Of a stretch of DNA of 64,000 nt, positions 41,237 to 50,128 are shown piece after piece. This DNA comes from [Mycobacterium] stephanolepidis. Its GTDB lineage: Bacteria; Actinomycetota; Actinomycetes; Mycobacteriales; Mycobacteriaceae. The position numbers and the translations under genes were made by a program. The notes under the pieces were generated by a model. It was not told the origin of the DNA and searched no databases. It was given only the letters and a program-made list of their open reading frames with translations. Within the stretch, counting starts at the first letter, position 1. Every line of letters starts with the position of its first letter. The stretch covers positions 1,488,001 through 1,552,000 of the forward strand of contig NZ_AP018165.1 in assembly GCF_002356335.1 (NCBI RefSeq), in the 5' to 3' direction.

Positions 41237-43585
41237 CTACCGTCCGAAACCTGCGTTGCGCAACGCATCGGCCATGGAGCCACCGGGCCGGGTCTCTTCT
41301 CGCGGACGGGAATTCTTGCTGCGGTTCTGGTTTGGCCTTCCCTGATTTCTATCGTCACGGCGGGGAGCGCCGGAACGCTCGGGACGCTTGCCCTGTTGTG
41401 GATCGTCGTTGAGGCGCAGGGTCAGACCGATGCGCTGACGCGGAATGTCGACCTCGGTGACCTTCACCCGCACCACCTGACCGGACTTGACCACCTCGTG
41501 GGGATCGGACACGTACCGATCCGACATCGCCGACACGTGCACGAGGCCGTCTTGATGCACACCCACGTCGACAAACGCGCCGAATGCGGCCACGTTGGTC
41601 ACCACACCCTCGAGCACCATGCCGACCTTCAGGTCCGAGACCTTCTCGACGCCCGCGGCGAAGGTGGCTGTGGTGAACGCGGGCCGGGGGTCCCGTCCTG
41701 GCTTCTCCAGCTCGCCGAGAATGTCTGTCACGGTGGGAATCCCGAACCGGTCGTCGGCGAAATCGGCGGGTTTGAGCGCGCGCAGCGAGCGCTCGTTGCC
41801 GATCAGTTCGGCGAGGGTGACACCGGAGCGGTCCAGAATCTTGCGCACCACCGGGTAGGACTCGGGATGCACGCCGGACGCATCGAGCGGGTCGTCGCCT
41901 TCACGGATACGCAAGAACCCGGCGCACTGCTCAAAGGCCTTGGGGCCCAGGCGGGGAACCTCCAACAGGCCCTTGCGGCTACGGAAGGCACCCACCTTCT
42001 CGCGGTGCGCGACGATGGACTCTGCCAGGGATTCCGTCACCCCGGAGACTCGCGCCAGCAGCGGCACCGAGGCGGTGTTCAGATCGACACCCACGGCATT
42101 GACGGCGTCTTCGACGACGGCGTTGAGGCTGCGCGCGAGGGTGCCGGGAGTGACGTCGTGCTGGTACTGCCCGACGCCGATCGATTTGGGCTCGATCTTC
42201 ACGAGCTCGGCCAGCGGATCCTGCAGGCGCCGTGCGATCGAGACCGCACCCCGCAGCGTCACGTCGAGTTCGGGGAGCTCATGCGCGGCGTAGGCGGAGG
42301 CCGAATACACCGATGCACCCGCCTCGCTGACCATCGCCTTCGTCGGGGCCTTGGCACCGGCGGCCTTGATGTCGGCGATGAGTTCGGCTGCCAGCGCATC
42401 GGTTTCGCGTGAGGCCGTGCCGTTGCCGACGGCAATCAGCTCGACACCATGGCGAGCGACGAACGCCGCGAGCGTGGCCTTGGCCTCGTCCCACTTCTTC
42501 TGCGGCTGGTGTGGATACACCGCGCAGGTGTCGACCACCTTGCCGGTGCCGTCCACCACGGCCACCTTGACGCCGGTCCGGAACCCGGGGTCCAGGCCGA
42601 GGGTGGCGCGCGTGCCGGCGGGGGCCGCGAGTAGCAGATCCTTGAGGTTGCGGGCGAAGACGCCGACGGCGTCTTCCTCAGCGCGTTGGCGCAGCTTGAG
42701 GCGGGCATCGACGGAGGCGGAGAACATGAGCTTGGCCCGCCACGCGACCCGGACGGTACCGGCCAGCCACGGCGTCGCCGGGGTCTTGGCGGTCAGGTTG
42801 ACCCCGAGCGACTGCGCGACCATGGCCTCATACGGTGCGTCGTCGCCGCCGTCGAAATTCAGGGCCAGGACCTGCTCCTTCTCGCCGCGCATGACGGCAA
42901 GCACGCGGTGCGAGGGCATGGTCTCCAGGGATTCGGAGAACTCGAAATAGTCACGGTACTTCTGTGCCGCTTCGGTTTTCGCGGCCTCCTCCGACCACGG
43001 GGCGGTGCGCAGCGCGCCGCCGGCCCAGAACTTGGTGCGGGTGGCGCCGACGAGTTCGGCATCCTCGGCGGCGCGCTCGATGAGGATGTGGCGCGCGCCG
43101 TCAAGTGCGGAGTTGGCGTCGGCGACATCTTCGGTGATGAACTCCGAGGCCACCTCGTCGGGCACCAGACTCGGGTCCGCCAGCAGCCGGTCGGCTAGCG
43201 GCTCCAGCCCGGCCTCACGCGCGATCTGTGCCTTCGTGCGCCGCTTGGGCTTGTACGGCAGATAGATGTCTTCGACACGCGCCTTGGTATCGGCCGAGAG
43301 CAGTGCCGCCTTGAGCTCGTCGGTGAGCTTGCCCTGTTCCTCGATGGAGGACAGCACGGCGGCGCGGCGCTCATCGAGTTCCCGCAGGTAGCGCAGCCGC
43401 TCTTCCAGACTGCGCAGCTGGCCGTCGTCCAGGCTGCCGGTGACTTCCTTGCGGTAACGCGCGATGAACGGGACCGTGGCGCCTTCGTCGAGCAGCCGCA
43501 CAGCTGCCGCGACCTGGGCCTCGGCGACCTCCAGTTCAGCAGCGAGGCGGGCATTTACAGATTTCACGGTCACGCTCTGAGTCAC
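41237..43585 (-). CDS. tex: Tex-family RNA-binding transcriptional accessory protein
   Basis: A 782-residue protein, normal Tex length. The N-terminal helical domain begins 'ARLAAELEVAEAQVAAAVRL' and contains 'VPFIARYRKEVTGSLDD'. The YqgF/RuvC-like domain has 'LGLDPGFRTGVKVAVVDGTG'. The helix-hairpin-helix region includes 'GVDLNTASVPLLARVSGV'. The C-terminal S1 domain reads 'VGMVLEGVVTNVAAFGAFVD' and 'DGLVHVSAMSDRYV'. A basic Arg/Pro-rich tail follows. Tex binds nucleic acid and interacts with the transcription and RNA-decay machinery. GTG 43585 gives the proper start; the open frame runs on to 43798 across the divergent gene's 5' end. Confidence 0.94.
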   Translation of the reverse strand: MTQSVTVKSVNARLAAELEVAEAQVAAAVRLLDEGATVPFIARYRKEVTGSLDDGQLRSLEERLRYLRELDERRAAVLSSIEEQGKLTDELKAALLSADTKARVEDIYLPYKPKRRTKAQIAREAGLEPLADRLLADPSLVPDEVASEFITEDVADANSALDGARHILIERAAEDAELVGATRTKFWAGGALRTAPWSEEAAKTEAAQKYRDYFEFSESLETMPSHRVLAVMRGEKEQVLALNFDGGDDAPYEAMVAQSLGVNLTAKTPATPWLAGTVRVAWRAKLMFSASVDARLKLRQRAEEDAVGVFARNLKDLLLAAPAGTRATLGLDPGFRTGVKVAVVDGTGKVVDTCAVYPHQPQKKWDEAKATLAAFVARHGVELIAVGNGTASRETDALAAELIADIKAAGAKAPTKAMVSEAGASVYSASAYAAHELPELDVTLRGAVSIARRLQDPLAELVKIEPKSIGVGQYQHDVTPGTLARSLNAVVEDAVNAVGVDLNTASVPLLARVSGVTESLAESIVAHREKVGAFRSRKGLLEVPRLGPKAFEQCAGFLRIREGDDPLDASGVHPESYPVVRKILDRSGVTLAELIGNERSLRALKPADFADDRFGIPTVTDILGELEKPGRDPRPAFTTATFAAGVEKVSDLKVGMVLEGVVTNVAAFGAFVDVGVHQDGLVHVSAMSDRYVSDPHEVVKSGQVVRVKVTEVDIPRQRIGLTLRLNDDPQQGKRPERSGAPRRDDRNQGRPNQNRSKNSRPREETRPGGSMADALRNAGFGR

Positions 43586-43630
43586 GCCGAGGGACCCTAC
43601 CCAATGCGGAGGACAAGCTACGCTCACCGG

Positions 43631-44326
43631 GTGCGTGTCTGGAGCGTGTTGTGCCTGATCTTCCTGGTCGCGGGTTGTGTCGCACACACGCAGCAGCAGG
43701 CGCCGACCTCCTCCACATCGCGATCCGCCAGCGCATCGTCCAGGGCGCCGACCACAACGACGTCGACGACCACGCAAGCGCCCGCACCGGGGCCGCATGC
43801 GTCCGTGGAGTCGGTGACCCGTTGGATCGAGGCGGGTGAGCCCGTCGACGCCGAGGAATTTCGCACGGTCGATCAGGACGGCGCACCGTCTCAGCTGTCC
43901 GAAGGTGAGGTGGCGTTCCGCGCACCCCGCGACCTTGGTCCCCGGGGCATCGGGGGGTGCATCACGGCGTTCAAGTACAAGATGCCGCTGTCGTGTCTGC
44001 CGGGGATTCGCAATGCGCCGCCCCGCCCTCCCGATTTACCCGGCCAATGGATCTCGGGCTGGGTGAGTTTCGACGGAGCGACCGTCACCGTGGGCAGCCT
44101 GCATGGAGACCCCGGGCCGTTCAGCGAGGGGGTGGGCCTGCCGTTGGAACACGGCAAGCGGCTGAAATTCGGTGACTACCAATGCAGATCGGACCAGAAG
44201 GGTCTGTATTGCGTGAACTACCCGCATCACTCGGCTATCCGAATGAGCGACGAGCTTGAGGTGTACGGATACACAAAGCGGGCGACTCCGCCGCGCGGTA
44301 TCGGAGTGCAGTACGACTGCGGGTGA
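43631..44326 (+). CDS. Putative lipoprotein, unknown function
   Basis: A 231-residue exported protein. The signal peptide ends in lipobox VAGC ('LIFLVAGCVAH'), followed by a 40-residue Thr/Ser/Gln/Pro linker typical of surface lipoproteins, then a compact domain from 'ASVESVTRWIEAGEPVDAEE'. Four cysteines ('GGCITAFK', 'LSCLPGIR', 'YQCRSD', 'LYCVNY', with one more at the C-terminus) suggest disulfides. GTG 43631 is chosen because it leaves a short basic n-region; the frame opens at 43604. Divergent from tex with overlap-free spacing of 45 bp. No family recognised. Confidence 0.7.
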   Translation: MRVWSVLCLIFLVAGCVAHTQQQAPTSSTSRSASASSRAPTTTTSTTTQAPAPGPHASVESVTRWIEAGEPVDAEEFRTVDQDGAPSQLSEGEVAFRAPRDLGPRGIGGCITAFKYKMPLSCLPGIRNAPPRPPDLPGQWISGWVSFDGATVTVGSLHGDPGPFSEGVGLPLEHGKRLKFGDYQCRSDQKGLYCVNYPHHSAIRMSDELEVYGYTKRATPPRGIGVQYDCG

Positions 44327-44333
44327 GTGCCGG

Positions 44334-44860
44334 TCAGCTATGGCATACGTCAAGAACTACCGCCGCTTCGTCATACATGTGGGCGATGAGCTTGGCGTAA
44401 GCGTCTTGCTGCTGTAGCTGCTCGAGTTGCGTCCCTGGTTCTTTACGGATCTGGCGGACTACGGAGACGGCTTGACCGGATAGCTCGGCGATGTGTTGTG
44501 CCCGCGGCGCCAGATCTGATCTGGTCACCTGCGCCGCGTGCGTGCGAATCTCGTTGGACCACTTCTCGTAGTCAGTCAGGCTCGGCCCGCCCGGGACGAT
44601 CGATTGGGCGTTCGTGAGATCCTCGCGCCCGCTGAAGACAGCGAGGGTTGCTATTGCCTTACCACATTCGCTGCCCTTTGCGACGCCGTGCCTGGACTGC
44701 GCGCGCTCCATCAGATAGGCAGCGGCACCGGCGATTACGGACATGGCGATCACGACGCCGACGACGATCAGCCACACCTTCCGTGACGGCGTGACGGGCG
44801 GGTACTCGGACTCGGTAAGGGTGGGAACCTCTCCGAGCGACGAGGCGGCTGCCGCACCTA
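44334..44860 (-). pseudogene. 5'-truncated gene for a single-TM extracytoplasmic protein
   Basis: Reading left from about 44831: 'VPTLTESEYPPVTPSRK', one TM helix ('VWLIVVGVVIAMSVIAGAAAYLM'), then a soluble helical domain with Cys in 'GSECGKAIA' and 'LDVCHS' at the end. The stop is at 44334. The frame has no ATG, GTG or TTG between the start of recognisable sequence and the antisense of the neighbouring SDR remnant. The frame itself runs open to 45011, but entirely antisense to SDR coding sequence. I therefore think its real 5' end was deleted together with that of the SDR. Alternatively it is expressed from a start inside the SDR antisense region, giving a chimaeric N-terminus. Family not recognised; similar in layout to mycobacterial membrane-anchored helical proteins. 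Confidence 0.5.
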
Positions 44861-45447
44861 GCGGACAAGCCTTCGCCCTCCAGGCCGATATCTCTGATCC
44901 GGCCAGTGTCAAAGGACTGTTCGCCGAACTCGGCACTCGGCTTGAAACGCTTGACATCCTGGTCAACAACGCCGGTGTGTACGAGATGGGCGCGGTTGAG
45001 TCAGTGACCACAGGTGAGCTTCAGCGCCAGTTCAGCCTGAACGTCTTCGGCCTGGCGATCACGATCACCGAAGCACTCGGGAGTGCCCTTCGACCGGGCT
45101 CGAGCATCGTCAACATCGGATCGAGTGTCACCAGCTTCACGCCCGCCAACTCGCTGGTGTACACCGCCTCGAAGGGGGCGGTGGACGCGATCACCGGCAC
45201 CCTCGCCAAGGAGCTGGGCCCGCGGGGCATCAGGGTGAACTCGGTCAATCCCGGCTTGACCGTGACCGACGGCATGCAATCTAGCGCCTTCTCAAGTCGC
45301 GAGTTCCGCACCGAGATTGAGAACATCACACCCCTTGGCCGAATCGGCATCCCGGAGGACATCGCGCCTGCAGTGACATTCCTGGCCTCGGACCGTGCTT
45401 CGTGGATCACTGGAGAGATCCTGGTCATCGGCGGCGGCCTGAACTAA
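44860..45447 (+). pseudogene. SDR dehydrogenase lacking its N-terminal cofactor-binding part
   Basis: About 195 codons of a classical SDR: 'GQAFALQADISDPASVKGL', 'DILVNNAGVYEMG', catalytic Ser 'NIGSSVTSFTPANS', 'VYTASKGAVDAIT' (YxxxK) and the C-terminal 'GRIGIPEDIAPAV', 'WITGEILVIGGGLN'. The first 50 or so residues with TGxxxGIG and the beta-2 acidic residue are absent. Upstream sequence in all frames belongs to the minus-strand membrane gene. An ATG at 44743 opens the frame, but the 39 residues it adds are antisense-coded low-complexity sequence. Without the Rossmann motif it cannot bind NAD(P) normally, so I call it a remnant created by a deletion near 44831-44863. Confidence 0.72.
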
Positions 45448-45524
45448 ACGGCCCTTCTTCGTCCGTTCGCCGATGTAGAGCCCGCTCCCCTGGCAATAAT
45501 GCTGGTGGCCGGAAGGAATCAACG

Positions 45525-45869
45525 ATGGGCAAGCTCTGCACCAGGATCGTCGTCGGGATCACTGCTGCTGGCATGTCAGCTGGCGGCCTGTTCGGCATGG
45601 GGACCGCGCAGGCTAATGACCACACATTCCTGGACAGCCTGCGCGCCGCGGGGGTCTTCATCCACAAGGATGCCGAACCGTATGTGGTTCAGGCGGGACA
45701 CCAAGCCTGTCGCGATCTACGCAACGGTGTCCCACCCGAAGAAGTGGGATCGCAGTTCCCGGTGGGTTCCGGTGTCGCGCCCGCGCCTGCCCCCAACGTG
45801 TATGTCGACATTCTGCAAAGCGAGCTGTGCCCGAATGCGCTGAACCCCGCGCCACCCCGGCCGGCGTAA
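45525..45869 (+). CDS. Secreted DUF732 protein
   Basis: A 114-residue exported protein with signal peptide ending 'MGTAQA' before NDHTFLDSL. The mature sequence is a clear DUF732: 'FLDSLRAAGVFIHKDAE', 'GHQACRDLRNGVPPEEV' and 'SELCPNALN' with the conserved Cys pair. Paralogous to the protein at 32454, but only distantly similar. ATG 45525 follows a purine-rich GGAAGGAA sequence. Function unknown for the family. It is followed by about 240 bp without a gene. Confidence 0.85.
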   Translation: MGKLCTRIVVGITAAGMSAGGLFGMGTAQANDHTFLDSLRAAGVFIHKDAEPYVVQAGHQACRDLRNGVPPEEVGSQFPVGSGVAPAPAPNVYVDILQSELCPNALNPAPPRPA

Positions 45870-46112
45870 CCATTCGAGCCAATTTCGATCCTCGGCGGCC
45901 TTCACGAACCAAGGAAACTCCAAACCTGAGCAGTTCCTGCTAGTTAGCTGACAATCGCTGAGCAGCGGGTTTGGACGGCAGGGTGCACAACCACCTCACT
46001 TGCTCAAACTTGAGTACCGATGTTCACGCGATTGGCAGCTGATATGCCCTGGTCGTGGGCTAGGTTGTCGGCGTTCCATCGCCCGATTCGTCAACAACCA
46101 AAGGACAGCCTG

Positions 46113-46346
46113 ATGAAAAGACTCGCGACTGTCGCAGCCGTAGGCGCGGCCCTGATGTTCGGTAGCTATGTGCCGACCGCCATCGCGGACCCCAGCACCC
46201 CCAGCCCGGCGCCGAGCGCCGGCAGCGCAAGTGCCGGAAAGTTCTGTTCCAAAGATCTGGAAGACAAGACCGGCAAGGCCAGCGACGGCACCGTCCTTAC
46301 CTGCACCAAGGGCGACGACGGCAAGGACCGCTGGGCCAAGAGCTAG
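46113..46346 (+). CDS. Small secreted protein with two cysteines
   Basis: A 77-residue protein. The signal peptide 'RLATVAAVGAALMFGSYVP' ends at 'TAIA', then a Pro/Ser spacer ('DPSTPSPAPSAGSASAG') and a 35-residue compact end with 'KFCSKDLEDKTGKAS' and 'VLTCTKGDDGKDRW', suggesting one disulfide. This short 'C..D...G....G..L.C' domain is seen in other mycobacterial secreted proteins, but its role is unknown. ATG 46113 follows AAAGGA. Terminated by a 14-bp hairpin starting 13 bases after its stop. Confidence 0.72.
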   Translation: MKRLATVAAVGAALMFGSYVPTAIADPSTPSPAPSAGSASAGKFCSKDLEDKTGKASDGTVLTCTKGDDGKDRWAKS

Positions 46347-46359
46347 GCCCTTCGTCCAA

Positions 46360-46399
46360 CTGACTCGGGTTCGCCACTATATCCGCGAACCCGAGTCAG
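46360..46399. terminator. 14-bp perfect hairpin between two plus-strand genes
   Basis: CTGACTCGGGTTCG (46360-46373) pairs exactly with 46386-46399 around a 12-base AT-rich loop. It lies between the small secreted protein stop and the ATG at 46410. No T-run follows, so it may terminate inefficiently or act as an mRNA stabiliser. Confidence 0.6.
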
Positions 46400-46409
46400 A
46401 CAACTGAAT

Positions 46410-46964
46410 ATGTCTGACAGAATGTTTGCTGTGAACATTCGGCTGCTACTTGCTCCCCGGTGGGTGCGTTGGTCCGCGCTGGTCGCCCTGATGACGACGA
46501 TTGGCGGGCCGCTGTGGATCTTGCTCATGCCGGACGACGGCTCGGACTGGAAGGCCCGCGCGGTGCAGATACCGGTGCTCAGCATCGGTGTGGCAACCCT
46601 GCTCATCGTTGTTCAGGAACGATTCCGCCAGTCCTTTCTCACCGTCCTTGATGGGTTGGACGCGACGCAGCGACGCCAGGCCATCGAGGCAAGCCAGCGC
46701 GGTGCCGCACCCACCGAGGCGCCGGTGCTGTCGGCGGCTGTGCGGCTGTGCACGCTCCTTGTTGGAACCAGACTCCGGACACCTACGTGGGCGCGGTGGG
46801 TCGCATACCTAGTTCCAGCCGGCGCAGCGATCATCGCAGTCACCCGCCTCCTCGATCACGATGTCTGGCGCGCCACGGCGTGGCTTGTGTTGGCTGCGTT
46901 GATGACGGCGATTTTCTGGTGGGATGCACGCACATTGCGTCGGCTGCAACAACATTTGAGGTGA
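46410..46964 (+). CDS. Membrane protein with four hydrophobic helices, unknown
   Basis: A 184-residue protein. Hydrophobic segments are at about residues 20-42, 54-68, 128-145 and 152-170. A polar cytosolic loop 'VQERFRQSFLTVLDGLDATQ' separates the two helix pairs, and the C-terminus is basic ('RTLRRLQQHLR'). ATG 46410 is followed at 46425 by a second ATG (or GTG 46431) that could also start it. I recognise no family; the loop has weak resemblance to proteins that pair two TM hairpins around an 'ERFRQ' helix. The stop codon sits in a 12-bp palindrome. Confidence 0.65.
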   Translation: MSDRMFAVNIRLLLAPRWVRWSALVALMTTIGGPLWILLMPDDGSDWKARAVQIPVLSIGVATLLIVVQERFRQSFLTVLDGLDATQRRQAIEASQRGAAPTEAPVLSAAVRLCTLLVGTRLRTPTWARWVAYLVPAGAAIIAVTRLLDHDVWRATAWLVLAALMTAIFWWDARTLRRLQQHLR

Positions 46965-46983
46965 GCGATATTCGCTCACCTCA
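46957..46983. terminator. 12-bp perfect hairpin spanning the stop codon
   Basis: TGAGGTGAGCGA-TAT-TCGCTCACCTCA (46957-46983) contains the TGA (46962-46964) of the upstream membrane protein gene. The aldo/keto reductase GTG is 28 bases further on. Confidence 0.65.
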
Positions 46984-47010
46984 TGAGTTCAGATTGCGCA
47001 GGATCGAATC

Positions 47011-47901
47011 GTGACATCAACACAGCCCGCCGAAGCAGGGACGCTGACGATCGGCGGCGACATCACAGTCAATCGGCTCGGCTACGGCACGATGCAGCTG
47101 ACCGGCCCAGGGGTGTGGGGCCCGCCGCGAGATCCGGCGTCGGCAGTGCGGCTGCTCAAACGCGTGGTTGAGCTGGGAGTGAATTTCCTGGACACCGCGG
47201 ATGCGTACGGCCCGCAGACTGTCGACGACTTGATCGCCGAGGCGCTGCACCCGTACTCCCGTGATCTCGTGATCGCCACAAAAGTGGGTATCGCACGCAC
47301 TGGTCCGGCCGAGTGGGGCTGGATTCCGTTGGGGCGGCCCGAATACTTGCGCCAGCAGACGGAAATGAGCCTCCGGCGCCTGAAGCTGGAGCGCATCGAC
47401 CTACTCCAGTTGCATCGAGTCGATCCCACTGTTCCCTTCGAAGACCAGATCGGTGAACTCAAGCTCCTGCGAGACGAAGGTAAAATCCGGCATATCGGGC
47501 TCTCGGAAGTCTCGGTGAGCCAGTTGCACGCGGCGCGACAGATCGTGCCCATCGCCTCAGTGCAGAACCTGTTCAACCTCGCCGATCGGTCAGCAGCCGA
47601 CGTGGTGGATTACGCCACCGCCAACGGCATCGCGTTCATCCCATACTTCCCGCTGGCCACCGGAGGCCTGGAAGGTGCCGGCGGTGCTCTGGATCTCGTC
47701 GCGCATGCCCACGGCCGTACCCCAGCGCAGATTGCCCTGGCATGGCTGCTTCGCCGTTCACCGATTGTGTTGCCGATCCCGGGAACATCGTCAGAAGCGC
47801 ACCTCGCGCAGAACGTTGCGGCTGCGGACATCGCGTTGAGCGATGCCGAGTTCGAGGCCCTTTCCGCGGCGGTGCCGCTGCCCGACAACAAAGACGTTTA
47901 G
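47011..47901 (+). CDS. Aldo/keto reductase
   Basis: A 296-residue aldo/keto reductase of the YccK/YdbC-like branch. It has 'RLGYGTMQLTGPGVWGPPRD', catalytic Asp/Tyr in 'FLDTADAYGPQTVDDLI', Lys in 'LVIATKVGIAR', His in 'DLLQLHRVDP', NADPH site 'PIPGTSSEAHLAQNVAA'. The tetrad D-Y-K-H is complete. Start is GTG 47011. Its stop is only 4 bases before the ATG of the F420-type oxidoreductase, so the two form an operon and may act on the same compound. Not closely related to the aldo/keto reductase at 11118. Confidence 0.88.
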   Translation: MTSTQPAEAGTLTIGGDITVNRLGYGTMQLTGPGVWGPPRDPASAVRLLKRVVELGVNFLDTADAYGPQTVDDLIAEALHPYSRDLVIATKVGIARTGPAEWGWIPLGRPEYLRQQTEMSLRRLKLERIDLLQLHRVDPTVPFEDQIGELKLLRDEGKIRHIGLSEVSVSQLHAARQIVPIASVQNLFNLADRSAADVVDYATANGIAFIPYFPLATGGLEGAGGALDLVAHAHGRTPAQIALAWLLRRSPIVLPIPGTSSEAHLAQNVAAADIALSDAEFEALSAAVPLPDNKDV

Positions 47902-47905
47902 CTTC

Positions 47906-48741
47906 ATGCGGATTGGTGTTTTCACCGCGCTCACCGACGAAAGTCTTGAGCCCGGCGAGCTGGCAGTCGAGATCGAGTCGCGTGGGTTTGAATCCCTTTT
48001 CGTGCCGGAGCACACACACACATACCGGTGACGATCGAAGCGATCCACGCCGGATGGGATGAGATACCCCGCGACTACTGCCGCAGCCTCGATCCGTTCG
48101 TAGCGTTGTCGTTCGCGGCGGCCGCGACGAGGGACCTGCGCATCGGTACCGCTGTGGCGTTGCTTGTTCAGCGAGATCCGATCACGTTCGCCAAAGAAGC
48201 TGCGACCCTGGACAGGGCATCGAATGGGCGGCTGGAACTGGGAATCGGCGTCGGATGGCTGCGCGAGGAGATACGAAATCACGGCACCGACCCGCGCACG
48301 CGGGTGGCGTTGCAGAGCGAGCGGATCCAGGCGGTCAAGAAGATCTGGGCGGAAGAGCAGACCGAATTCCACGGCAAGTATGTGGCTTTCGATCCGATCC
48401 GTTCCTGGCCTAAGCCTGTACAACGACCACACCCGCCGGTGTGGTTAGGGGGCTGGGGGCCGTCTACCCACGAGCGGATACTCGACCACGCCAACGGCTG
48501 GATGGCACCGACAATGCTTGGAGTGGAAGAGCTTCAGAAGGGGATCGGTGAACTCAACCTGCTGGCAGCGCAGATGGGCAAGGCGACGGTTCCGGTCACC
48601 GCGACCATTCTGGCGCCCCAGCCTGGAGATATCGAACGCCGTGCCGACCTTGGCGTGCATCGTGTGCTGTTGGGGCTGCCGGTGGAGTCCCGCGACACCA
48701 CATTGCGCACGCTGGACCGCTTGGCCGCGCTGGCGGCGTGA
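47906..48741 (+). pseudogene. LLM-class F420-dependent oxidoreductase, frameshifted in a (CA)6 tract
   Basis: The first 35 codons read 'MRIGVFTALTDESLEPGEL' ... 'FESLFVPEHTHTY' and stop at 48031. The rest, from GTG 48028, continues in another frame with 'DPFVALSFAAAATRDLRIGT', 'RDPITFAKEAATLDRASNG', 'LGIGVGWLREEIRNHG' and 'KPVQRPHPPVWLGGWG', all typical of TIGR03619-type F420 oxidoreductases. The break is at (CA)6, 48011-48022. With (CA)5 the reading would be E-H-T-H-I-P-V, exactly the family consensus 'PEHTHIPV', and the frame would be open to 48741. So a single CA insertion disrupts an otherwise intact gene. It could be a true mutation, slippage variation or a sequencing error. Confidence 0.85.
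48011..48022. repeat. (CA)6 dinucleotide tract
   Basis: Six CA units in the coding sequence of the F420-type oxidoreductase. Five units restore the reading frame. Short dinucleotide tracts like this can expand or contract by polymerase slippage, so the locus may be variable. Confidence 0.8.
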
Positions 48742-48892
48742 GAACGTCGTGGTTCCGTCAATACCTCATCGGATATGGCGGTGATGATTACGATGCGAAC
48801 AGACTCAGCTGTTCGAGCTAAGGGCGGTGCACATCGTGGACGCAGTGTGGGCCACCTTGGTGTCGCCGAACTGCTCGAAGGTCCTGTAGGAG

Positions 48893-49873
48893 ATGGTCGG
48901 ATCCGCGGGTGAAGACGCCGTCGAACTCGCGGAGTTGGAGTTCTTCGCAGGTAATCCGGCCAGTGCGCTTGGTCCGTTGGCCGAGCTGCTTACACCCCTT
49001 GAAGCAGCTCCCGGACAGGTGCTGATGCGTCAGCGTGAGCCGGCCGACTGGTTCCTGCTCGTCGGCTCGGGCGGTGGCGAGATCCTGCACGCCGGAGACA
49101 ACGGGGATTCGGTCGTCGCGCATCTGGTGCCCGGCATGGTCGTCGGCGAGATCGCGCTCTTGCGGGGGAACGCCCGGACGGCGACCGTCGTGGCGACCGA
49201 ACCGCTTCGGGGCTGGGCCGGTGGCGGCGAAGCGTTCACCGCGATGCTTGAAATCCCGGGTGTATCAGATGCATTGGTATCGACTGCGCGTCAGCGGCTA
49301 GCCGCATTCGTCACTCCTATTCCGGTGCGGTTACGCGACGGTGCCCAGTTCTACCTGCGGCCGATCCTTCCCGGTGACAGGAGGCGGCTGGCGAGGATGT
49401 CACGACGTACGGTGTACCGCCGGTTTCTGGGAGTGCCGAACAAGCGGATGATTACCTATCTCTTCGAGGTGGACTACCGCGACCACTTCGCATGGGCGCT
49501 CACCGATGGACCCGATGGTCTTGTCGTGGCGGATGCTCGATTCATCCGCCACCTCGATGAACCCGACAGTGCCGAGCTGGCTTTCACGGTCGGTGACGAC
49601 TACCAGGGCCGCGGGATCGGAACACTGCTGATGGAGGCGATGTCGGTGTCGGCGCATGCCGACGGTGTCCACAGATTCACGGCCTCGGTGCTCTCGGACA
49701 ACTACGCGATGCGCAGCATCCTGAATCGGTACGGTGCGCAGTGGGAATCGGATGGTCCGGGGGTGGTCACCACAGTCATCGATGTTCCCCATCTGAGGGA
49801 ACTCAGTCTTTCTTCCCAGCTGTTCCGGCAGATCCACGTCGCTACGCGGCAGGTGGTTCAGACGTTGTGTTGA
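48893..49873 (+). CDS. cAMP-regulated protein lysine acetyltransferase (PatA/Rv0998-like)
   Basis: A 326-residue fusion of a cyclic-nucleotide-binding domain and a GNAT domain. In the first 140 residues 'PGQVLMRQREPADWFLLVGS' and the phosphate-binding cassette 'VGEIALLRGNARTATV' bind cAMP. From about residue 146, 'PIPVRLRDGAQFYLRPILPGD' begins the acetyltransferase, with the catalytic-Glu motif 'SAELAFTVGDDYQGRGIGT' including the acetyl-CoA loop, and ending 'ATRQVVQTLC'. Mt-PatA (Rv0998, 333 residues) has the same order and motifs; it acetylates acetyl-CoA synthetase and other proteins in response to cAMP. ATG 48893 gives the expected N-terminus. Whether this is the orthologue or a second paralogue cannot be told here. 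Confidence 0.88.
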   Translation: MVGSAGEDAVELAELEFFAGNPASALGPLAELLTPLEAAPGQVLMRQREPADWFLLVGSGGGEILHAGDNGDSVVAHLVPGMVVGEIALLRGNARTATVVATEPLRGWAGGGEAFTAMLEIPGVSDALVSTARQRLAAFVTPIPVRLRDGAQFYLRPILPGDRRRLARMSRRTVYRRFLGVPNKRMITYLFEVDYRDHFAWALTDGPDGLVVADARFIRHLDEPDSAELAFTVGDDYQGRGIGTLLMEAMSVSAHADGVHRFTASVLSDNYAMRSILNRYGAQWESDGPGVVTTVIDVPHLRELSLSSQLFRQIHVATRQVVQTLC

Positions 49874-50128
49874 TGATTCGGTAAGCATTTGCGGCAGGAA
49901 TCGGATCTGTGGGAATCGTTGATTCCTCGTACCTTGACGCGTTAGGTCGGCTGTCTGACGGGGTTTGGGCAACATAGAAGGACTAGTTGTCCGCTGGTAG
50001 GGGCGTGATTGATCTTGGTGGTCCAACGGCAGGGTGGGCTATGTAGATGCTGTTTGCCACCGCTACTCACGCGATCTTGAATATTGGCTTATGCTGGTCT
50101 GATTGGTGGGTCGCAATGCATATTGTGA

